Origin: Tetrapyrgos nigripes
Lineage: Eukaryota; Basidiomycota; Agaricomycetes; Agaricales; Campanellaceae
Direction of reading: 5' to 3'
DNA length: 64,000 bases
Assembly (NCBI GenBank): GCA_013368315.1
Contig: JAACJM010000301.1
Span: 30,253-94,252, forward strand
Under the pieces are notes generated by a model. The model saw only the letters and a program-made list of their open reading frames with translations. It made no database searches and was not told where the DNA came from. This document shows, piece by piece, positions 11,384 through 21,008 of this stretch (position 1 is its first letter; every line of letters starts with the position of its first letter). A program made the position numbers and the translations under genes.

Positions 11384-14236
11384 CCCTGTAAGAACCCCGT
11401 CTAGAACAATCTATTAGAATCTATTCACACGCATCTCAGTCTATAACCATCTATTCCCTCTCTGTTTTGATCGTTCAAAATCGTTCCTTTTCGCACCTTA
11501 TGCCTCTCATTCGTTAAATGAAGCTGTCAATCAGATTAATCACTCTAAGTCCGATAGAAGCTAGCTATGGCTTCTTGATCGATAAAGTTAAAAAAATTTT
11601 ATCAAGTCCGCAAGTTCCTCTTTTGCTACCGCAATGAGCTCGTCCTCTTCAGCCCGTCAACGCCGCGCTAAGCACAGTACAACACAAGATGAAATAGACC
11701 ATGAGCTTGGCAGATATCTAGCTGCTTCAGACCGGACACGTATCAATAGCCTCAAAAGACAAGGGGAGGGCGATGGCGAGGAAAATAGCAGAGAGACTCG
11801 ACGCCGGATTGATGATTCTCCTCCTCCCCAACGACAAGTACCTTCAACCCCTCCAGAACCTATCCCTAGCCCCATTTCGCAGAATTCTCCGCATCGCACT
11901 CCCAGTCCTCTGCAAATTACTCCGAATGGTAGTCCACATAATCCTCAGCAAAGTCCCCATCACTCCCCCCCACACACCCCTCCTGGAACACCTCCCCCTA
12001 CAGTTACCAATAGATGGCCGACAACTACACCTGGATTGGATGGTGTTGTAGATGAAGTGCGCATTGCTGCAGTTTTCACGGACATGTTAAAAACTGCTTC
12101 CCTGGACGAGAGTGGGATGAAGTCCGCGGATGTAACACGGCTTCATGAACCGCAGTCTGCTGCTCCTCTTGATGAACTCGATGATCCAGATTTGCGTATG
12201 TGTATGAAGATTTTTATTGCGCATAGTGGTGCGAGCGAGGAGACGTACAAGCAGACACGCGCAGCTGTAATGGAAAGGCACCCGGATGATGTCTTCTATT
12301 CCTACGAGCAGATGCAAAGGAGGGTCCAGCGGCTTAGTGGCATTATTCCTATTATGCATGATATGTGTCCCAACACATGCATGAGTTTTATAGGTCCTTT
12401 CAGCGAGCTGGATAACTGCCAGTATTGTGACGAACCTCGTTATCATCCCGGGACTACAGAACCATGTCAACAATTCCCCACTATTCCAATTGGTCCACTG
12501 ATACAGGCACTGTATCGACACCGAGAAACTGCTGAGAAGATGCATTATCGAAGACGCGTCACAGCAAAGATTATTGCTGATGCAAACGGAGGTCCTATCA
12601 GACTGGACAAGTACAACGATACTGTTTGCGGAAAAGCATACCTGGAGGCAGTTCAGGCTGGGAAGATTAAGGACATCGATACTATGATACAGTTTTCAAT
12701 CGACGGGGCCCAGTTGTATCGTGACAAGCAGTCGGATTGTTGGATTGGTATATATGTCTTTCACGATCTTCCCCTAGGTGAAGAATTCCTTTCATATGAC
12801 TTATTTTCAGTTATTCTAATCTACATCGTCAGATATCCGATACACCAAGGATTTTGTCTATCCTGCTGTCATCATTCCTGGTCCGAACAAGCCCAAGCAG
12901 ACCGAATCTTTCATCTTCCCATGTCTCTATCATCAAGCAGCACTTCAGAACGAAGGATTAGCCTATTACGATGCCTTTGATGATGTCGAGGTCACTCAAT
13001 CCATTCCATTCGGCTTATTCATTGCTGCTGACAGTGTTGCGATGGCAATGCTTGCGGGTCTTGTTGGCCATAGCGGAAAGTATGGGTGTCGCCTGTACTG
13101 TAATTTGACTGGTCGCCATCGTTCGGGGGATGGACACTACTACCCTTGTCTGCTGAAACCAGATGGCTACAACGTTGCTGGTTGCAATCATGATGACGTC
13201 CTTCCCAGGGAACTTTCTCTCTGCTTTTCCCGTGTTGAAGCCCGCTACAACAAGAACTTGAAACATATCTGTAAATCCCCAAATCAAACTCAGTACGAAA
13301 CCCATTGTCGCGAAACTGGAATCGTCAAGCCATCTCTGTTTAGTGGTCTCCGAGCTACCCTGGGTGTCCCAAGCATGTTTGTGATGGATATCATGCATTT
13401 GGTTAATCTTAATGATCCTGATCTTCTCATGGGCTTATGGACCGGGAAATTGAAATCGTATGGTGGTGATGATCCGAACACTTGGCCTTGGGCTGTCCTG
13501 AAGGATGCATTGTTCAAGGCGCACGGAGAAAGTGTTGCACTGGCTGGGCAATTTATTCCATCTACATTCGGTAACGCTCCTCGAAACCTGCATGAAAAGC
13601 TGAACACCCAGTATAAAGCTTGGGAGTTCCAGCTGTATCTGTATGGTCTTGGTCCTGCCCTTTTCTATCACATTCTTCCCTACGAGTACTGGGAAAACTT
13701 TTGCTTCCTTGTCCGAGGAATCCGCCTCCTCCAACAGCGCACTATTACAGCAGCCGAACTTCAAGAAGGCAAGAAGGCAATCATACAGTTTACATATGAC
13801 TTTGAAAAACTATACTACCAACGTAACCCGAACCAAATCCATTTTGTTCGACAGGCTATCCACCTTCTTTCTCATTTCGGAGACGAGACTGTCCGTGTGG
13901 GTCCATTGGCTTGTTATGCACAGTGGGTCATGGAGACAGCTATTGGATTGCTTGGGAACCTTATTGGTTCAGACAGGAGTCCATTCGCTAATCTTGCACA
14001 GAAGGCAATCAAACAAGCACAATTTAACTCCATACATTCTATAGCCCCCGACCTTTTACCTGCACCTTCCGGTAATCCCAGAGCTGTTGACGTTGGAAAC
14101 GGATATGCCCTTCTTCCTGCGCGCGAGAGCTCCTTTTATAATTTGCCTGAACGTGAAGCAGATTTGATTCTCCAGTACTGGAACAGTCAAGGCTGGCATA
14201 GGAACGACAACTGGGCTCGACAGATTCGTCGATGGG
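11384..14236 (+). repeat. Left inverted arm of composite element
   Basis: It is the reverse complement of 17533-20385, with the same length and about 99.9% identity by eye. It contains the first exon and most of the second exon of the transposase. Confidence 0.9.
11634..14236 (+). pseudogene. Tnp2/Plavaka-type transposase, 3'-truncated copy
   Basis: Exon 1 is 11634-12777. A 55-base intron 12778-12832 (gtgaag to gtcag) follows, then exon 2 from 12833. The protein is the same as the right-arm transposase except Phe for Leu in ENFC-F-LVRG. It stops being homologous at RQIRRW (14236), where the 3' terminal repeat of the inverted full element begins. Reading on to a stop at 14442 is accidental. 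It lacks exon 3 and about 30 residues of exon 2, so any product would be C-terminally truncated. Confidence 0.8.
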
Positions 14237-14483
14237 GCCCTGTAAGAATCCCGTCTAGATGGAGCTATATCTGTCTATTCCCACCTATCAAAATCTATCA
14301 AAATCAAGGTTATAGCTCGTCCTGCCAACTTCTAGCCAACTGGCTATTCTCATCTATAGCAGTCTACCCAAAAGCTATTCGAGCTCTATTTTCAAAATAT
14401 TCCCATCTATTACTGTCAATATGGGTCAATTACAGTCTATAGTGTACAATGCCCGTTATGATACCATTCTACTCGCTACGTAT

Positions 14484-16821
14484 CTATACTTCTGGCTCCC
14501 TGTTGCTCTGACTGGCGTTCAGATTGGCTGGTGGTTTCGGCAAGTCGTCGCCCAATACATCCTTGAGGAGTATGTTGTCGTTTTTCTGCAATACACTCGT
14601 TAGGGAATGAAATGAACGATAAATGAAGTACTCACTGCTTTCTTTGCTGCTTTATCCAGTTTCTATCCAATGGCATGAATACCAAGGAAAGCCAAGCAAG
14701 TAAAACCTACGCACCTTTCGGTCAGATTGCGATACACTGTCCCACCATTCTGTAAAGGCTTTCTTGGAGCCGTTGGGATTTGTCCTAAGCCAAATTATGA
14801 TAGCGAGGTTTCTACAAGCGGCATGAACACTAGTAATTGCATCAGGGTATAAGGAACGCACCTTCCCGTCATTGCAGTATCTGATGCAATGATAGGTTTC
14901 TCATCGGCGGGAACTCTTTTGGATGATGTAGGTTTCGGCTTGGCCTTTGATGTATCTTTCTCGGCAGCCATACCTGGATCTAATCAAGAAATGAGCCATT
15001 GAGGGACGAGAGTAGAAAACAAGACTGACGTGGGGTAGGGTGCTTAGAGGGAGGTATCTGAATTGACGAGTAATCAATTTCGTCCCTACGAGAAAGTTAG
15101 AATGGTAATGAGAAAAGAAAGTGGAGTACTCACAAAGGATTTGCGACAATTTGAGACTTGCTAGTACTCGATCCCGTCGTGTTAGTAATTTCTTGAAGTA
15201 CTGTTGCAGTTTTCTGAGTAGCGACGTTGGGAGAAAGTGTTGAAGTTGCTGCGGTGCCGTTCGTTTCATCGATTACTGTCACAGTCGTCTGAGAGGTGTT
15301 TTCGAACGTATCTGTACTTGTCAAGGGAGTGGCACTGGTGTCCGAAGAAGGGGCGGGATCGGAAGCGGTGATAGGAACGGTTGCCATGGTAGTATTGATA
15401 TTGGTGTTGACTTCATGAGCGTCGACAGTAGGTACGAGTTGCGAAAAAGTGCTTGCAATTGAGGCGGGCTGAGGTGTAAGGACTGCAGAAGAGACAGGAA
15501 CATGGTTTGAGGATGCCAAGGGAGACGAAGTGTCGGGACTTGCAAGAGGTTCTTCTATGGTTGGAGTCGAGATCAGGTTAGAGTTGCTGTGAAAATCTAT
15601 GAAATAGATTAGCGACTGCGGACCACAAGAAACGGAGCTCACCTTTATTGTCATCAGAATCCATTTTTAACAGGCCAGCAAAGTCGTCGCCGTCACTATC
15701 TGGATCTATGCGCTGCTGTTTTGCTGAACGAGCGCTGCTTGCAGATGCGGAACTGCCCTTCCTCTTCTTGCCAAAGATCTGCTGAGAGAACGAATAGTAG
15801 TGGTCACCACACCACTGCTCTAATTTGTAGTTATTGGCACAATAGCGCCAGAAAGGATAAGCGAGGTACATCTTGGCGACAAAATGAGAATGTAGAACTG
15901 GATCAAGAGACTTCCATTGTTGTGGAGCACGGCCTTCTTTAGCAAAAGCCCTCCATAGCTTGTGAGCCAAATTGCTGGCGGCATCGAGGGTGCTGACAGA
16001 GATGACATTGCCGTTTTCGTCTTCAAGATATCCTGGAACGACCCGATCTTCTGCTTTCTTCTTGCCCTTCTTCTTCGGAGCTGTCGCTAGGGCATCAGAT
16101 TGGCCCTGTGTCGTCTTTTCATACTGCTTCCATGATTCCTTCATATAAAAACAGATCTTGGGGAGCTGAGATGGATGGATGGAAGGTTCTGGTGTAAGGA
16201 GAGGCTCGCCCAGGAAGCTAAGAGTGGGAGTAGCAGGAGGTTGGGGAGTACGCATTGCCAGATCTCTAGGAATGATCGTCAATGAAATATGTAGTGACTT
16301 GTAGGAAAATACCAAGCGGCTCACTGTAACCATTTACAACGGTCTTCCAACTCTTGTATCCTCATCTTCATCCTCATGTTATCCTCCCGTATTTGAAAAT
16401 AATCATTTGAGAAGCTATTGAGCATGCCGAAGTTGTTGTGATACACGCCATTATGGTTGGAGGCCATGTACTGGGTCTGGCTTGTATTCAGAGTCATCTG
16501 AAATGAAAAGGTTGTTAGAAACACTCTGATGAATAGAAAAACACTCACCGAGTTACTGGCATCATTTACGCCAGCGGGTAATCCAGCATTATTTGACATT
16601 TGCATTGCGGGATTTGACTGCCTGATAATTTGAGTGGATTGCTGGACCCATGGGCTCGCCAAGTGGTTATCTTCATTCTTGTTGGTGGAGAAGGCACCAG
16701 AGGAGGGAAGACTGGTATTAGAGCTCATTTCGGTGTGAAGGACAGTTGGGGAGTCAAAGACAGAAGCAGCGGCAAAGACGGGATTGCCAGAGAAAGGCTG
16801 GGGCTGAGAAGAGAATGACAT
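14484..16821 (-). CDS. Accessory protein of the Tnp2 element, 643 aa, nine exons
   Basis: Exons: 16821-16549, 16497-16325, 16265-15643, 15596-15134, 15085-15030, 14979-14862, 14811-14715, 14662-14636 and 14585-14484. All junctions are GT-AG and all phases add up to 643 codons plus TAG. The start is ATG 16821 (MSFSSQPQPF). The N-terminus is Ser/Asn/Gln-rich. A short heptad-like stretch (NMRMKMRIQELEDRCKW) could be a coiled coil. Then come a basic patch (KKKGKKK) and an aromatic core (YPFWRYCANNYKLEQWCGDHYY). A second basic patch (GKKRKG) leads into an acidic stretch. A long Thr/Ser-rich region and a Lys-rich end with FTEWWDSVSQSDRKKLDKAA follow. I do not recognise a named domain. By analogy with TnpA of CACTA elements it may bind the terminal repeats; that is inference. 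Confidence 0.7.
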
Positions 16822-17014
16822 ATCAGAAAGAACAGGGATCAGAAGAGGGCAGTCAGAACAAGGCTATTGAGATGCAAATCTATGCATTTGCGTTGTGTAT
16901 GTCGTGTATGTCGTGTACGACGCGTATGTGCAAGAGAGAAAGTTGTGACAATTGTGACATGGCTTGCTGTAACAAGCGTAAGTACAGATTTCAATACGAG
17001 AACCATTCTACAAT

Positions 17015-20000
17015 CTAATTGCCTGCATCTAAATCTTCGTCATCTTCCTCTTCTACCCCACGTAAGACCTCCAACTCCAAAAACAGCTTTTCAATTAAGA
17101 ACTCCAAGGTGTCTGGAATTTCTACCTGTCCATCCTTGGTAGCTTTGTAGAACGGAACCATGCCAACCACAGATATTATACACCCAACCTCAAAGACTGC
17201 AAAGCCATCCATGCCTCGATAATGACAGGCATATACAGTCTTATGAGATTGCTCCCACAACTGTTCGTCAAGATCACCATAGACCGAAGCAAGGCACAAG
17301 GTATACTTGATATTGCCGAAGTTCAAAGAGAAGAAGTATCGAACTTCTGCAATTTCATTCTTTCCATCACGAAGTATCTGTATGACAGGTGTATGACAGG
17401 TTTAATCAGCTATTCTCAAAATATTTAACTGATATTTTACCTTGACTATGTGTGCCCTTCGGAGTTTTTGCTTTGAGATAGATTCCTTCCAGCAAGACCT
17501 ACAGATCTGACTGTTTGGCAACCTCAGCCTAGCCCATCGACGAATCTGTCGAGCCCAGTTGTCGTTCCTATGCCAGCCTTGACTGTTCCAGTACTGGAGA
17601 ATCAAATCTGCTTCACGTTCAGGCAAATTATAAAAGGAGCTCTCGCGCGCAGGAAGAAGGGCATATCCGTTTCCAACGTCAACAGCTCTGGGATTACCGG
17701 AAGGTGCAGGTAAAAGGTCGGGGGCTATAGAATGTATGGAGTTAAATTGTGCTTGTTTGATTGCCTTCTGTGCAAGATTAGCGAATGGACTCCTGTCTGA
17801 ACCAATAAGGTTCCCAAGCAATCCAATAGCTGTCTCCATGACCCACTGTGCATAACAAGCCAATGGACCCACACGGACAGTCTCGTCTCCGAAATGAGAA
17901 AGAAGGTGGATAGCCTGTCGAACAAAATGGATTTGGTTCGGGTTACGTTGGTAGTATAGTTTTTCAAAGTCATATGTAAACTGTATGATTGCCTTCTTGC
18001 CTTCTTGAAGTTCGGCTGCTGTAATAGTGCGCTGTTGGAGGAGGCGGATTCCTCGGACAAGGAGGCAAAAGTTTTCCCAGTACTCGTAGGGAAGAATGTG
18101 ATAGAAAAGGGCAGGACCAAGACCATACAGATACAGCTGGAACTCCCAAGCTTTATACTGGGTGTTCAGCTTTTCATGCAGGTTTCGAGGAGCGTTACCG
18201 AATGTAGATGGAATAAATTGCCCAGCCAGTGCAACACTTTCTCCGTGCGCCTTGAACAATGCATCCTTCAGGACAGCCCAAGGCCAAGTGTTCGGATCAT
18301 CACCACCATACGATTTCAATTTCCCGGTCCATAAGCCCATGAGAAGATCAGGATCATTAAGATTAACCAAATGCATGATATCCATCACAAACATGCTTGG
18401 GACACCCAGGGTAGCTCGGAGACCACTAAACAGAGATGGCTTGACGATTCCAGTTTCGCGACAATGGGTTTCGTACTGAGTTTGATTTGGGGATTTACAG
18501 ATATGTTTCAAGTTCTTGTTGTAGCGGGCTTCAACACGGGAAAAGCAGAGAGAAAGTTCCCTGGGAAGGACGTCATCATGATTGCAACCAGCAACGTTGT
18601 AGCCATCTGGTTTCAGCAGACAAGGGTAGTAGTGTCCATCCCCCGAACGATGGCGACCAGTCAAATTACAGTACAGGCGACACCCATACTTTCCGCTATG
18701 GCCAACAAGACCCGCAAGCATTGCCATCGCAACACTGTCAGCAGCAATGAATAAGCCGAATGGAATGGATTGAGTGACCTCGACATCATCAAAGGCATCG
18801 TAATAGGCTAATCCTTCGTTCTGAAGTGCTGCTTGATGATAGAGACATGGGAAGATGAAAGATTCGGTCTGCTTGGGCTTGTTCGGACCAGGAATGATGA
18901 CAGCAGGATAGACAAAATCCTTGGTGTATCGGATATCTGACGATGTAGATTAGAATAACTGAAAATAAGTCATATGAAAGGAATTCTTCACCTAGGGGAA
19001 GATCGTGAAAGACATATATACCAATCCAACAATCCGACTGCTTGTCACGATACAACTGGGCCCCGTCGATTGAAAACTGTATCATAGTATCGATGTCCTT
19101 AATCTTCCCAGCCTGAACTGCCTCCAGGTATGCTTTTCCGCAAACAGTATCGTTGTACTTGTCCAGTCTGATAGGACCTCCGTTTGCATCAGCAATAATC
19201 TTTGCTGTGACGCGTCTTCGATAATGCATCTTCTCAGCAGTTTCTCGGTGTCGATACAGTGCCTGTATCAGTGGACCAATTGGAATAGTGGGGAATTGTT
19301 GACATGGTTCTGTAGTCCCGGGATGATAACGAGGTTCGTCACAATACTGGCAGTTATCCAGCTCGCTGAAAGGACCTATAAAACTCATGCATGTGTTGGG
19401 ACACATATCATGCATAATAGGAATAATGCCACTAAGCCGCTGGACCCTCCTTTGCATCTGCTCGTAGGAATAGAAGACATCATCTGGGTGCCTTTCCATT
19501 ACAGCTGCGCGTGTCTGCTTGTACGTCTCCTCGCTCGCACCACTATGCGCAATAAAAATCTTCATACACATACGCAAATCTGGATCATCGAGTTCATCAA
19601 GAGGAGCAGCAGACTGCGGTTCATGAAGCCGTGTTACATCCGCGGACTTCATCCCACTCTCGTCCAGGGAAGCAGTTTTTAACATGTCCGTGAAAACTGC
19701 AGCAATGCGCACTTCATCTACAACACCATCCAATCCAGGTGTAGTTGTCGGCCATCTATTGGTAACTGTAGGGGGAGGTGTTCCAGGAGGGGTGTGTGGG
19801 GGGGAGTGATGGGGACTTTGCTGAGGATTATGTGGACTACCATTCGGAGTAATTTGCAGAGGACTGGGAGTGCGATGCGGAGAATTCTGCGAAATGGGGC
19901 TAGGGATAGGTTCTGGAGGGGTTGAAGGTACTTGTCGTTGGGGAGGAGGAGAATCATCAATCCGGCGTCGAGTCTCTCTGCTATTTTCCTCGCCATCGCC

Positions 20001-20135
20001 CTCCCCTTGTCTTTTGAGGCTATTGATACGTGTCCGGTCTGAAGCAGCTAGATATCTGCCAAGCTCATGGTCTATTTCATCTTGTGTTGTACTGTGCTTA
20101 GCGCGGCGTTGACGGGCTGAAGAGGACGAGCTCAT
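17015..20135 (-). CDS. Tnp2/Plavaka-type transposase, 1,000 aa, complete
   Basis: Exons 20135-18992, 18936-17441 and 17377-17015 sum to 3,003 bases with consistent phases. The start is ATG 20135 (MSSSSSARQRRAKHSTTQ). The first 160 residues are Pro/Ser-rich and likely disordered. A conserved middle includes CPNTCMSFIGPF and CQYCDEPRYHPG (Cys pairs, possible zinc site). The signature IQFSIDGAQLYRDKQSDCWIG follows, then IIPGPNKPKQTESF after the intron. The latter two are typical of the Tnp2-like (CACTA/EnSpm clade) transposases abundant in mushrooms. Downstream are GKYGCRLYCNLTGRH and DIMHLVNLNDPDL. The C-terminus is acidic (EEEDDEDLD). No stop or frameshift is seen, so this copy may be active. 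Its role is excision and integration by binding the terminal inverted repeats. Confidence 0.85.
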
Positions 20136-20385
20136 TGCGGTAGCAAAAGAGGAACTTGCGGACTTGATAAAATTTTTTTAACTTTATCGATCAAGAAGCC
20201 ATAGCTAGCTTCTATCGGACTTAGAGTGATTAATCTGATTGACAGCTTCATTTAACGAATGAGAGGCATAAGGTGCGAAAAGGAACGATTTTGAACGATC
20301 AAAACAGAGAGGGAATAGATGGTTATAGACTGAGATGCGTGTGAATAGATTCTAATAGATTGTTCTAGACGGGGTTCTTACAGGG

Positions 20386-20392
20386 AGTGAGG
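20386..20392 (+). repeat. Target-site duplication agtgagg (right)
   Basis: Direct repeat of 11377-11383, marking the right edge of the composite insertion. Confidence 0.75.
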
Positions 20393-20860
20393 ACGTATTG
20401 CTCCAAAGAAGGAAAATCAAAAAATGAAGATACGGAAACTGGACATACGGCGTAGAATGATCAACAAAAACATATAGGATAGGATAGGATAACCTTCAAG
20501 GCAGGATGTTGCATTTAAGTGGTCCTACTAGTATTCATGGCTCCGGGAATAAGTATGTGTTTTGAAGATGTATGTAGTGTAGATGCATTGAGAAATGGAG
20601 GAATCTGACAGTGAGTAGACAACTTCTGGCAATAGTGCTGTGAAGCAGATCAAATCGCTGCCGGACAGTTATTGGCTTAATGTGAGGAAAGAGAGAAGTG
20701 TTTCTGCCAGTGTCAGGTTGTCTTATGTGTGAATAAATATCCGTTTGAGCACTATACCAAAATCGGGAGTCAAGAGTCTTGTCGTCCGAGTTCTGTCCAA
20801 ATCAGGTGAGTTTGGCAAAGAAGCTCAGAAGTTTGCGAGTGAATGATAGCAGTAAAAGCT
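20393..20860. other. Spacer before receptor gene
   Basis: No gene seen. The first 90 bases or so continue block A. A short pentamer repeat (ggata x3) lies at about 20480. The rest is the upstream region of the receptor gene. Confidence 0.5.
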
Positions 20861-20960
20861 AGTCTTTCACGCGGCCAATTAAGAGTGGTTCACGTGCATT
20901 GGACACTTGTTAGTCTTTCGCGCAACCAATCAAGACTGGCTCACGTGCACTGGACACTTT
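20861..20960 (+). promoter_or_regulatory. Two tandem 51-base promoter repeats with CCAAT box and CACGTG
   Basis: Repeats start at 20861 and 20912 (agtctttc...ggacactt) and differ at about eight positions. Each has CCAAT (20875-20879 and 20926-20930). Sixteen bases further starts CACGTG, a bHLH-type E-box (20891-20896 and 20942-20947). Both core motifs are unchanged while the bases between them drift. They sit 50-150 bases upstream of the receptor ATG at 21009, so they are likely its promoter elements. Confidence 0.55.
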
Positions 20961-21008
20961 TCTTTGCTCGTGCCTTCTGCTCATCATTGCTGGAATTCCC
21001 GTGGCATC

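Larger units (their letters stand above)
11384..20385. mobile_element. Composite Tnp2/Plavaka-type transposon, 9,002 bases, with 2,853-base inverted arms
   Basis: Both outer ends are the same 5' terminal sequence (ccctgtaagaaccccgtc) in opposite orientation. Arms 11384-14236 and 17533-20385 are each exactly 2,853 bases, and I found only two differences. The right arm belongs to a complete element, 14238-20385 in minus orientation, whose own 3' end carries the slightly different inverted repeat ccctgtaagaatcccgtc at 14238. The left arm is an inverted copy of that element's 5' half, joined to its 3' end through one extra G. Many TCTATT/TCTATC motifs lie near both ends, as is common for subterminal repeats in CACTA-clade elements. 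The outer 7-base duplication and a block-B empty site show that the whole structure sits as one insertion. Confidence 0.8.
14238..20385 (-). mobile_element. Complete 6,148-base Tnp2/Plavaka-type transposon inside the composite
   Basis: Bounded by imperfect inverted repeats, ccctgtaagaatcccgtc on the left and the reverse complement of ccctgtaagaaccccgtc on the right. It carries two minus-strand genes: the transposase (20135-17015) and a nine-exon accessory gene (16821-14484). This two-gene layout matches the TnpD/TnpA-like arrangement known in CACTA elements. Confidence 0.8.

Noticed and set aside
14237..14442. Continuation of the left-arm transposase frame to a stop at 14442
   Set aside because: This part is the terminal sequence of the inverted element, not transposase; the match to the right-arm protein ends at 14236.
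11384..20385. Simple insertion of one element into another in inverted orientation
   Set aside because: The inner element's flanks do not match each other, and the rest of the supposed host copy is missing; only the outer flanks match.
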